Source: Prostheceraeus crozeri (lineage: Eukaryota; Platyhelminthes; Polycladida; Euryleptidae). Taken from it: DNA of 64,000 nucleotides. Location of the stretch: positions 252,001 to 316,000 of the forward strand of contig CAJQUW010002986.1 in NCBI GenBank assembly GCA_907163375.1, read 5' to 3'. Every line of letters begins with the position of its first letter. Position 1 is the stretch's first letter. Positions 33,214 through 43,263 of this stretch are shown here, one piece after another. Position numbers and translations under genes: made by a program. Under the pieces are notes generated by a model, which saw nothing but the letters and a program-made list of their open reading frames with translations, was not told where the DNA came from and did not search any database.

Positions 33214-34877
33214 CAGATTGTTTCATAAAAAAATGGATCACCCTTAAACATCGCCTTGACTTCAACTTTGTCTAACTCCGCCAAACTTGAACGAATTTCT
33301 CTGAAATTTGGAAGATATGTCAGTTGCGCTTACTAATATCATTGTTGGAATTTTCAAGCATGAATATTAAGTTGCTTTCCTGTTATAGATAAAAAAGTAG
33401 TATATAATTTGATCTTCATTTAGCAATGTTACACAAAATCATACCTCACTCTTATAAAATTACCCGGTACATTTGTTTCCTTTGTTATGTAATATGTTGT
33501 TCTACAAGCCAAAAGCTATCAAGCAAAACAAAAATAAAGAAAATCGGTCAATCAGAGCCAGTATAGCACCATTATTCATCAACAATAATGTAACTGCTAC
33601 ATGCGATTAACTGGACTTCATGTTCCATAGCTTCCTGACTTCGTTGCGGTGGTGTTGGCAGCACTCCTGATTGCTTTCAGCTAGAAATTTATCTCTTACC
33701 GGTTGAAAACAATACAAAGCACAAATGAACAATAACGAGATCGCATTCACAAAAGGCAAAGTATCAGCCTTGCTAGAACTAGGGTTTTCTTTGCGAGCTA
33801 CAAGCAAGCGAATAAATGTCCCTTACACAAATGTGCATCGATGGCATAATGATGATTTTCGACTCTGTCGTAAAGAGGGCTCTGGCCATCCACGCAAAAC
33901 ATCCAAACGTAGAGACCGCCTAATTTTGAGATTTGTTAAAGTTGATCCAAGTCTCTCGTTAACTGAGATGGCTGCACTAGACTCGTCTATTTCTAAGTCC
34001 ACTATTCGTAGAAGACTTATTGAGTCGAATTTCAAGAGCTATAAGAGGCCCTCTCAGATCGAATTATCAGATCAACATACAAAAAGACGTCTCAGATGGG
34101 CAATGAGTCATTGTCACTGGCGAAATCAATGGGATCAGGTTGTCTGGTCTGATGAGGCATCAGTCCGTCTGAAGGATAGTGATGGTCGATTGAGATTATG
34201 GATAAAATCTGATCAGGAAATTCCGAGACATTTACATCGTCCCCGCGTACAAGGTGGTGCGACTCTACTGATTTGGGCTGGCATTTGGACCAATGGCCGC
34301 TCTGAACTTCACATACCTCAAGGAACCATGAATTCTGAACGCTATGTGAATGTTTTACGAATGAACATTGGCCAAATGACAGATCAACTTGGTGATCCAT
34401 CGACTTGGTTATTTATGGATGATAATGCTACGTGTCACAGGAGTAGTAGAGTCAACTTATGCAAGTCTCAATTAGGGCTTAGGACATTATCTCGGCCAGC
34501 TCGTTCTCCTGATCTGAATCCCATAGAAAATGTATGGAGTATTCTAAAACGTAACGTTCGTCGTTCACTGCTACTTACAGATGGCGTATCACAACTTACG
34601 TCACTGTTAAAAAGAGAGTGGAGAAAGTTAGATCAGTCAAAAATCAACGATATCATCGAATCAATGCCTAGACGAATTGGTAATGTCATTGACAATAAGG
34701 GTAGGGCCACAAAATATTAGCTTCTTAAGAACCGTTACTGTATCATAGCTTATCAGATTATATAAGGACATTTAAATATATTAGGGACATGAAATAACAT
34801 GAAAAATGCTTTCTGTATCATACTTATGTTTTATTTAGTCAAATTTTAGGATGATCCACTTTATATGAAACGGACTG
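33214..34877 (+). mobile_element. Complete-looking Tc1-like transposon, TA duplication
   Basis: The element is 1664 bp. The left end CAGATTGTTTCAT..TGGATCACCCT and the inverse of the right end CAGTCCGTTTCAT..TGGATCATCCT form about 34-bp terminal inverted repeats (roughly 6-7 mismatches). TA lies directly outside both ends (33212-33213, 34878-34879). One uninterrupted transposase frame lies between. It may be recent, although the two ends differ from each other. Confidence 0.9.
33725..34720 (+). CDS. Tc1-like transposase, DD34E, intact frame
   Basis: 331 residues. It cuts and rejoins the element at TA sites. The N-terminal paired-like DNA-binding region has two helix-turn-helix units (about 12-40, LELGFSLRATSKRINVPYTN; about 78-106, SLTEMAALDSSISKSTIRR) with a basic GSGHPRKTSKRR linker, a variant of the usual GRPR AT-hook-like motif. 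The catalytic triad is D in VVWSDEAS (about 144), D in LFMDDNATCH (about 232) and E in SPDLNPIENVW (about 267). I count 34 residues between the last two, the Tc1 spacing. No stop or frameshift was seen. ATG at 33725 gives the full N-terminus. Confidence 0.93.
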   Translation: MNNNEIAFTKGKVSALLELGFSLRATSKRINVPYTNVHRWHNDDFRLCRKEGSGHPRKTSKRRDRLILRFVKVDPSLSLTEMAALDSSISKSTIRRRLIESNFKSYKRPSQIELSDQHTKRRLRWAMSHCHWRNQWDQVVWSDEASVRLKDSDGRLRLWIKSDQEIPRHLHRPRVQGGATLLIWAGIWTNGRSELHIPQGTMNSERYVNVLRMNIGQMTDQLGDPSTWLFMDDNATCHRSSRVNLCKSQLGLRTLSRPARSPDLNPIENVWSILKRNVRRSLLLTDGVSQLTSLLKREWRKLDQSKINDIIESMPRRIGNVIDNKGRATKY

Positions 34878-35379
34878 TACTTGTAACCATAGGGCTCACG
34901 ATCACACGCCGCGCTGCGCAATTCTTGGCATCAGTTATCTTGCGGAGGATTCTTCAACTTGCATAAAACGTTTCGAGCAAGGATCAGTATTCGTGGTTTT
35001 GATGCTTGCTTTCTCGCATTAAGGAAAGTCATAAACGTTTACATGGATAGTATCTCTACTGTCTATGGTCATTCCAGGCTTATTCATACCCACAGATATC
35101 AGTTATATATATCAATTTATTACTGATCAAAAAATAAAGTGGCGCTGAAAAGAAAATGATATGTACAAACGAATGTGCATGTATGTGCATGTAAATGAAT
35201 ACGCTATGAATATACCGGTATATATGATGCATCTATGAATACGGGAAATTTTGATCATGACTTTGCTAATGAGATGCTATAAATAAATAGCCCAATAATA
35301 GTCTAGGTCACGGAAATAGAAATGTCTGCCGCGGATATTCAACATTATGATTTTGACTTGGACATACGTTCAATCATAC
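34878..35379. other. Intergenic, nothing recognised
   Basis: AT-rich sequence with small TATA and ATGTGCATGT runs (about 35100-35240). No coding or repeat structure was found. Confidence 0.5.
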
Positions 35380-35387
35380 ATTAACCT

Positions 35388-35729
35388 AAGGGTTTTTTGA
35401 GGTTTTTGCTACGGGTCACACTCAAATCATCTGAAGATCGACTTTCACTACTGTACGCCTACCATACTCAGGATTTATAAGCAAAAACAGAAGTCATGAA
35501 TGCAGTGTAACATTTAGCATTTAGCAGTGAATTTTACTCGCGATTCTGCATGTTAATGAGCTATCTTGAGATGAATTCTGGGCATTGATAGTGTTGGCTA
35601 TGGCTCTGAGCTATCTTGAGATGAATTCTGGGCATTGATAGTGTTGGCTATGGCTCACTACATGTAGCGGATGAACGTTCAAGATCTACGGTGCAGAATG
35701 TGACCCGTGGAACACCTTAAAAAACACTG
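35388..35729. mobile_element. Non-autonomous hAT-like element, 342 bp
   Basis: ATTAACCT occurs exactly on both sides (35380-35387 and 35730-35737), an 8-bp target duplication. The ends AAGGGTTTTTTGAGG and, inverted, CAGTGTTTTTTAAGG continue with TACGGGTCACACTC and CACGGGTCACATTC. No coding capacity. It carries an internal 50-bp tandem duplication. Confidence 0.8.
35558..35656. repeat. Perfect 50-bp tandem duplication
   Basis: The unit beginning GAGCTATCTTGAGATGAATT at 35558 is repeated without change from 35608. It lies inside the hAT-like element, so it arose in or after that copy. Identity suggests it is recent, or an assembly artefact. Confidence 0.9.
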
Positions 35730-36065
35730 ATTAACCTGATTTTGATTTGCTCCCTCAACGTGTCAACCTGAACTGATATGATTTTCCGCACATAAGACGA
35801 GGGATGTAACAATAGATAGATGACCATGAAAAATCATTTGCAGATTAAATCTGCCAGAGATAAAACAATGCAAATAACACGCAAGCAAAATGATTATTAC
35901 TTAGTTTCATTTTCAGTCGAAAAGTTGGAACAGACCTGAACAACCGTCATTTCATCCAATATTAGGATTCTTCAGCAGGAGTGCACATCCCTCAATGTTA
36001 CGCATCTCTCAAGTTTTTTTCAAGTTTTTCAAGTAATGTGACGTTTTCATATTTAAAAAGCATCT

Positions 36066-36181
36066 CTCAAGTTTCCCATCTTCAAGAAACGTTGCACAAG
36101 ACCGACAGGGAGGAGCGGCAACCCGTGAGGAGCGGTTCTTTGCTTTGCCTGATGCTTTAGCGCCTTTGCCGCGTCCAGTTG
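36066..36181 (-). pseudogene. Histone H2A N-terminal fragment, broken
   Basis: The minus strand reads TGRGKGAKASGKAKNRSSR, close to SGRGKGGKAKGKAKSRSSR at the start of H2A. After a single frame change it continues GLPLLPVGLVQRFLKMGNLR, matching [20 protein letters not shown]. It ends there, about 38 residues in total. The start codon is degraded. GCATCTCTCAAGTTT at its end is duplicated 57 bp away (36003). Likely a retro- or DNA-level duplicate fragment; not functional. Confidence 0.75.
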
Positions 36182-36189
36182 CTTTGATA

Positions 36190-39100
36190 TTTGAAGTTAC
36201 TACGAATTAATAAAAACTAGGATGTCACACAGATAGGACGAAGTTTCTGAAGATTTCAGACATTAAATGCGGACTATTATTTAGCTATCACACAAACTGA
36301 TCAGCTATGAAGATAAACTCATGAAACAAAATGTTTTATTCAGTTCGAAACGGGATTCAAAATTGAAGTCAGGAAAGGGTAAAAATTCTCCTGAGTGAGC
36401 ACGATAGAAACGTACGGGATATTGACTCCTGAGACGTTTGGGATGTAGTAGTTGAAGCAATGATCATGGCATTTGATGAGACAACTGAAAAGCTTTTTGC
36501 GTTTAGGAAAATCGACTATTCTTAAATTCGTTTTTGAAACAATGACATTTTCGAAAATTTCCACTACCATAATAGGTTCTATCAATCATTCGAAGGGATC
36601 TATGATAAAAAATCTGCAATTATCTAGATGATTTGTTGTTCATGCGACAGAAAACGAGGAATGCGCATTACATCAGGAATCATATCAAGCATAAACATCG
36701 TAAAGTTTCATGTTATTTTTAGAGAGACGTCTCCGAAGAAGAACATGAAGCCTTGATTTGTGTCACCGGCAACAAAGTTTTAGTTCAAACTGACAAGCTC
36801 GCACTGTGATTCGTTAGTTCATCAAGAACAGAATCTCCATCACATGAAAAGTCTTATAAACTCAGTGGGCATGAAAGGCTTACAGTCAATGGCGGCCCGT
36901 GAGATGTACGTAGGTCAGGTGAAGCTGCTATGCTCAGGAACACAATTTTAAAAGGCAACAATAGACTTGAAATTCTTTATTCAGGGCTGCTGCACCGTAT
37001 CCGCATCGCATTGCATAAAATTCTACATGTATGTACGCGACTAATTTGTTTAATATTAAGGAATGATAATTTACACATTCTACAATTCGTATGAGCATTG
37101 AAGAGCGAATAGGCCTATAACAAATCACGGAAGCTTTTCTTTTGTGTAATTAATCGGCAATTTGACTTTTTTGATGAAATGACTGACATTCCCTTATTTC
37201 ATCGAAAAAACAATGGTCTGTAAGTGCAGTGCAGCTATCCGGATGAAAGCCGTGCAAGATAAAATTGATTATGCTACATGTGTATGCATGTACATGTCAC
37301 CCAAACATACGTGGTGTGATCCAAAATGTCCCGGACTAACCTACTTGCAGATAACCTGTGATAACGAATACTACTTCAGATGTAAATTTAGGTCTTGCCG
37401 AAATTTTTCCGGTCAGTTTTCTATTTTTTTCAAAAAATGTTTTGTCCAGAAAAACAGTTACTTTTTCATGTATGAGCCGTTAGCATTCGTCACTTTTTTT
37501 TAAGTCGAAATTCATTTCACAAAAAGCTTTAAGGAATCTAAACAGATCAAGTCCACTTTGGGCAAGTTGTGTGAGGGGAGGAGATGGCTGCTCAAAGTTG
37601 ACCGTTCGTTTCTCGTTAAGGCATTGGTCCTCAGGCGGTGTGAATCGAAGCACAGCGCGGTCAGTGAGTGGAAGTAGAGGGTGGCTTTCTTGTTTTATTT
37701 CTTCCTTGCAGATAATAATTGATTTATTTTATCCTTATTGATTCTAAACGTATTCCCCGCTCCTAAAAACCTTCCACCTCCCGAAGCGAAACGCGTTCTC
37801 TTCCAGTTCCTCACCATTTTCCCGGATGTATGTCTCCGATCGCATTTCAAAGGGCTCGATGCCTTGATTTCAACAAACTTTACTGGTGTTTCTCGCTTGA
37901 AGCAAGCAGTTCAGAAACAAATCTCCGTGTTCTTCGAGGAGATCAAAATTCAGTTGCTGATCAAGTTGAAGATTCTTTCAGGATCTAGAAAATTCGTGCG
38001 GACAACGCCGAAATTTGTCCCAAGCTGCATCATTTGACAGAAATGTAGACGCTTCGATAACTGGATTGCACTCTTTTGAACAACTCCATGATGTTATCAG
38101 GATGACTCTCCATGATTGGCATGACTCTTGATCATTGACTGTCGGACTCTCCTGATCTAACTCACCTTTGAACAATCTTGCTCCACTTCGGTCTCCTCGT
38201 GTATGCCTCGCTTATCCAGCCCTAAGCTTTCGTTTCGCTTTTGCTAAGGAATTCTCCCTCGCTTACCCACCGCGAAAAAATCTTGCTCCTCGATGGAGCT
38301 TTGCTTCCATAAATCACAGGCGATCGAATATAATCGATGTCTCTTGATTAATAAGAAACTGCCAGCCAGGAGGCTTTGTTTTGTGTCCACTATGATGACT
38401 GCGGCCGCGGACAAGGATCATGAAGATATCGTCAAACTCGGAAGAGCTGAAGAAAGAACCGTGAATGACAAACTGCCGATAACGTCAAATAAGAAGATAA
38501 TAAAAAAATTACTAATTTTAAACGCCACATGCGCTATGAAATGAACAAGCACCGCTTGAAATTCAATCAAACAAAATATAAAACAACGAACAAAATAGAC
38601 AAGGAAAAGATCTCAATCAAATCAATCCAATCTAAACTCAATCAAAACGTAACAAATCTGAGTAAAAAAAAAAACAATTCAATAAATACACGTAAAAAAA
38701 TATTCAGAAAAATAAAAAAATTTTTAACAAAATTTTTTAAACTATAACAAAGAAGACAATTTACATCTCGAAACCCTCATTCGATACCGATTTACATGTT
38801 AAAAATGTATCTGTATTTTAAATTTCGTCAAACTAGACCCGGGAAAAATTTCGTATATCACTTTCAAAAACCGTGCATGGGCTCCACAAATGGTAGTCAT
38901 GCGCCAATACCAGAGTACAAAATACATCGGTGTATATATAGTAGCATACAAAGGAAATTCAACAAGAATATTTGAAAGAATGTTGGCCTGTCCAAATTAT
39001 GCGGCTGGACGCCTTAATAAATAGTCTAGGTCTACTTACTCTAGTCGATTTATAGGTTCAGTGAAGCGTGGATTTATTACGCATTGAAGCATGCTCTAGA

Positions 39101-39900
39101 AGGCATCGAATACCATATGACTTAGCATAATCTCGCTCGGGTGATGCTCATTTTGCGCTTATGTGGGAAGATTTTCATTACGGCAGGGATCATGGTTGGA
39201 TCATTCGAATGTGAATTTTTGTGCCATCATATTGCATTTAGTTGCTAATTGATGGTTTTGCAAATTCTATAGAGGATCCGCCTGTTAAGAGATGCCCTTA
39301 GAAGCACCTCTCAAAGATCGAAATGGGAGTGAGTCTTTTTCACGTCATCGAATCAAATAATGTCAACAAGCCACTTTAGATAAGAGAAGCGTTTGCGAGC
39401 CACCCAGTATGTCTCGGCGGGCCACGTGTTGCCCGCCACTGTGCTAGTGAGATGTGACAGCCTATCAATAAATTGCTTCATTAAAGCAGCTCATAGAGTA
39501 ACTCAACGGAACTCGTTACAATTCACAAACAACAACATATCAAAGTAATATTCTGCTCTCAGAAATTAAGAAAGTGTGAAATGTTTTCAGATGATAATAA
39601 ATGTCATCAGGATATCCTCTTGCAGAAGGTTTCTTTTCCTCTTTGTCAGTCTGTGTCTGTGTCTATTGGTGAAAACGGAGTCAAGATTAACCAATGAAAG
39701 CGCAAAGGGCTCCATCGACACTTTCCATTTAAACATGTTTTCCTGTGCTCATTTATTTCTCTGTATTCGAATAATGAAATTTTAATGCCAGTGGAATGGC
39801 ATATCCCCGACGGCTTATATATGAAGAAATATTTATTTCTATCAATATTACTTCTGCAACTGAAGTTCCGGATTCGTATTTGACTTATTGGTAGATTATT
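36190..39900. other. Intergenic, 3.7 kb, no gene recognised
   Basis: Open frames of 80-100 codons occur at 36340-36585 (-), 37213-37503 (+, cysteine-rich), 37738-38037 (+) and 38293-38544 (+). None resembles a known family, and none has convincing splice borders. 38550-38750 is very A-rich on the plus strand and its frame is low-complexity Lys/Asn. Confidence 0.5.
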
Positions 39901-39991
39901 ATAAAGATTGCGGAGTGCCAGTTGGCCCGGAAAAATAAACGAAAGATTTTCTCAAACTTTAAACAAGACAACTAAAGCACAAAGCCTCCTT

Positions 39992-40034
39992 GGCAGCCGT
40001 AGACGCAGTGTTTCGCCCTACAAGAGCTCACCAG
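39992..40034 (-). ncRNA. Hammerhead-ribozyme-like motif, unit 1 (degraded core)
   Basis: Minus strand: CTGGTGA in place of CTGANGA, stem II GCTC/GGGC around TTGTA, GAAA, and then CACTGCGTCTACGGCTGCC. The overall design matches the better preserved copy at 40243, but the core change makes activity unlikely. Confidence 0.45.
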
Positions 40035-40242
40035 TGTGGCTCGAAATGGTCGAAACTACCTTAAAATATCTAGAACGGCTGGACAAGTCGAGGGACTGCA
40101 CAGCAGACTGCTCTGTGTTTGTTTATTCTGTCTGGCTTTGTCGTGAAGCTGACAACAATAAAGATTGCAGAGTGACAGTTCGTGTGGTGAAGGAATAGAA
40201 AGATGGCCTCAGACTTGAACAATTTAAGCACAAAACTTTCTT

Positions 40243-40285
40243 GGCAGCCGCAAACACTGCATTTCGCCCTATAAGGCTTCGTCAG
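40243..40285 (-). ncRNA. Hammerhead-ribozyme-like motif, unit 2
   Basis: Minus strand: CTGACGA (consensus CTGANGA), stem II AGCC-TTATA-GGGC, GAAA, a short stem III, and then TTTGCGGCTGCC. The core bases are all present. Hammerheads of this small type I form are known from Penelope-like elements and retrozymes. Confidence 0.55.
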
Positions 40286-40367
40286 AGTAACAACAGTTGT
40301 ACGCAACTTGCTCATGTCGGAGAACTTCATTATGCTAAGGCGAGCTGGCATTCTGCAATCTTTATGA

Positions 40368-41189
40368 CTATCAGCTGCACGGCAAAGTCATTATAAATAA
40401 ATGTAGAGCAGCCTGTTGTACTGCCCTTCAACTTGATCAGCCATTCTACAAAATTTGAGCGAATTTGGAGAATTCCGGGCCCTAATACGAGTCTTTGTGG
40501 GGTGAAACGCAGCGTTTACGGCTGCCAATGAATTTGTGTGACTACATTTCCATTACAATGTACATATTATATACACCATGTACATGCTTTGGTCAGCGCA
40601 GTGTATCTAGTGCAAAATTTTTTCCATTAAAGCGTTCAGTATTATTTGCTTACCTGCAGTAGCAATTTCCGGATATTTGTTTATTAAGTCAGCGATGCAA
40701 TGAAATATGTCTTATCCACTTTGGGCAGTGACAAAATCGCATTATTTGAATCACAGCGGGACCCTGGTCGTCTGCAACTTCGCATCATCAGGCCCGGGTC
40801 TAAATGGCACCGGAATTTTAACCAGAGTCACAACAAGTAATTAGTAAATGCTGCTTTTTAAAACACAATGCTGCAACTTTAAATAGAGAGTTGTGTCGAT
40901 GTTGAGAGATGTAAACCAAACCTGCTAATTATTCCTGATATTGGATGAAATAGCAACTATTCAGGTCTGTTTCCATTTTTCAACTGAAGGTGCAACTCAA
41001 TATTTAATTTTTCTATTTACATTGTGTTTGCAAAAAGCAGCATTTATTAATTATTTATTGCCGGCGCGCCAACTTAGGCGGTGTGACCGAAAGGACACAT
41101 CGGAACATAAAGCGGTGGATGCTGATGACCATCAAGAGCCAGGCTTGAAACCCAAAGCTCCGACCTGTTCTGCAAATATGGCTGCTATC
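40368..41189. other. Spacer between hammerhead-like units and RT fossil
   Basis: Contains the inverted third motif (40481-40527). 40530-41180 has no recognised coding sequence and may be the degraded tail of the Penelope-like element. Confidence 0.4.
40481..40527 (+). ncRNA. Hammerhead-ribozyme-like motif, inverted third copy
   Basis: Plus strand: CTAATACGA (core disrupted), GTCTTTGTGGGG, TGAAACGCAGCGTTTACG, GCTGCC. Its 3' half is the cleanest of the three: GAA, stem III ACG/CGT around CAG, and a GTT cleavage triplet. The 5' core has diverged. Confidence 0.45.
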
Positions 41190-42040
41190 GCAGGCAGGGC
41201 CTGCACACGAAATAATAGATTATGCTAAGTTGAGCACAGACAAGTAACTTGTCCTTCTGTGACTCGAGACAAGAATGCGCCGAGTGGAACAAAACATGAG
41301 TTATACGGTAAATACTTGAAATACTCTTCAGCGAAGATACCACAAAAGCAGAGCTTTGTTTCGTACATACAACATCCAAAAATGGAAGAAAATCGTTATT
41401 TTCTTGTTCACATGAAAACTTGATGGACTCATGTACTGAACTAAATCGTGACAGCAGGCTCTCAAACCTCAAACCAGTTTCAATAGAAGAAGGCTGTCGT
41501 CCATGTAGCGAACACAAAAGTCCGTGCTTTTATCGATTTCCACCTTCAACTTCTCTTCGAGATGACCCACAAAAATATCAGCTATAGTAGAGGGCCGAGA
41601 CAGCTGCCCATTGACCATCCATCCTTTTGTACACACGAGTATATCGTAGCTTGTTGTTAAACTGGAATTGCACATTAACCACACAAAGATGAAGAAGCTC
41701 TCTTATGGTTGACATAGGGATACCAACCGTGAGACTATATTCTTCTATTGCTGCTACTAAGTCGATTGTCTCCTGAAGAGGAACACGCGTGAACAGACTT
41801 CACATCAAAGGAAATAATTTGCTTTCTCAACGTATTCCAGTCGTCGGATTAAGGAGACAAAGTAAAATGAATCTTTAACCATGCGAGAAGTATAAAAGTC
41901 TTACACTGGCTGAACTGAAGATGTCAACTAAGGGGACGTTGAATACACTGGAGAACCACACATAGACAAAATTGGCCGTAATACTTCCCGGACGACTTTC
42001 CGAAAGCTTACAAAGCGACATTATTGTGGCTCAAGAGTAT
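41190..42040 (-). mobile_element. Penelope-like element fossil, reverse transcriptase part
   Basis: Minus-strand pieces, in order from about 42010 down: VREVLRPILSMCGSPVYSTS, SLFTRVPLQETIDLVAAI, STIRELLHLCVVNVQF, ADIFVGHLEEKL, DFCVRYMDDSLLLLK (the RT catalytic DD), and SVHESIKFSCEQENND with LPFLDVV. This is the RT signature order of Penelope-like elements. The copy is old and broken in several places. No GIY-YIG endonuclease was seen beyond it. Confidence 0.8.
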
Positions 42041-42362
42041 GATATAGCTTAGACATGTTGATAGACACCTTGATAATTCGTTGTTCTATGCGATAGCAGA
42101 TTAACACAAGTGAACCAGTAATCTTACTATCTATCTTTGGCCTGCTAGAGGGAGGTGTACGAATGATAAGGCTCAGAAAACTTTCAAGAAATTGAGCACG
42201 TTATGTTGTTAGCGAATGTAAGTGATGAGTAGCGACTTAGTAAACCTGCAAAGAACATGTGATCGATGACAGGTGATTTATTTCGCCTATTTGCTCATCA
42301 AAATAGTTGAGGCTACATTCACAAACCATTAAAAAACAAGGCATTTAAACCCTAGTTACACC

Positions 42363-43255
42363 CAGTGTTGGATTTGAGCTTCATTGCAGTAGAGGGGATG
42401 TTTTTTGGGTCAACGTCGTTACCAAAGCCGAAATAAGTGGTGATCGAAAGGAAGAGGATATCGATTCTTATAGTAGCACTCTCATCCTCGCACCTAGAAC
42501 GCCCGCGAATAATTTTTAAATCAGTTGAACCATAAATGGAATAAGGAGGAGATAAGCCTGTTTGATGCTTGGAAGGGACTTTTCAATGCAAGCATTTGGT
42601 GCCACCCGTATTTAGTCAAATTATGCTTCAAATAAGGTCCGTAGGTACCCTTTTGAATAAGAAATATATGGTAGGTCTACGCATGTGAAGATCAGAATAA
42701 ATATTCCTCAGAGGATCATTATGAAATTTGCTGCAAGTAGACCTATAATGAATTCACAAATATCGGACTTCTATCAACATTCGGAGAGCAAAAGATAAAC
42801 AATGTTCCCAAACCTGATTTTCTGGATTGTGGGGAATTTTATTGCATTAATATGAATCAAATGCCATGTCTGCGTTGTCGACAAGACCCTGAAAGAAACA
42901 AGATGGCATTCTGGCACTGCTTTTGTGATGGCTTTGTTACTTTTAATTCATTTAAGCATTTTCTGCTTCTCGAATTCAGCTACCATCTTTCTGAACAAAG
43001 AAAGTCAATTATTAATGATTGGACAATTTAGCTTGAGAAGAATCGTGAGGAAATTAGGCCTTCACCTGTCAATGCTTCTCATTTTCACAAAAATATTCAA
43101 TTGATGCTCGATCAATCTGGTTAAGGCAATATATGGCCTTATTATCGGAAATATTCTTCCCCCTCAGGGAAGGAAGACATATCTTCAGTGCCGGGGATGA
43201 GACAGGGCAGTGCAGGGGAACTTACCCACTTTCTCTCCCCTCAAATCCAACACTG
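42363..43255. mobile_element. Non-autonomous hAT element, 893 bp
   Basis: The ends CAGTGTTGGATTTGAG and, at the right, CTCAAATCCAACACTG are perfect inverse 16-mers. The flanks GTTACACC (42355-42362) and ATTACACC (43256-43263) are an 8-bp target duplication with one mismatch. Inside, no transposase is recognised; the right part is G-rich (GGGATGAGACAGGGCAGTG). Confidence 0.85.
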
Positions 43256-43263
43256 ATTACACC

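Larger units (their letters stand above)
39903..40367 (-). repeat. Two tandem units, each with a hammerhead-like motif
   Basis: GATTGCGGAGTGCCAGTT at 39906 and GATTGCAGAGTGACAGTT at about 40162 open two units with a period of about 255 bp, similar over about 135 bp. AAAGATTGCAGAATGCCAGC returns inverted at the far end (40349-40367). Each unit carries a motif (39992-40034 and 40243-40285, minus strand). They lie downstream, on the same strand, of the Penelope-like fossil at 41.2-42.0 kb. Confidence 0.65.

Noticed and set aside
37213-37503. 96-codon cysteine-rich frame that might be a small secreted protein
   Set aside because: No signal peptide, irregular cysteine spacing and a low-complexity Phe-rich end; reads like chance in AT-rich DNA.
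38529-38747. Lysine-rich 72-codon frame
   Set aside because: Composition simply follows an A-rich stretch; no domain.
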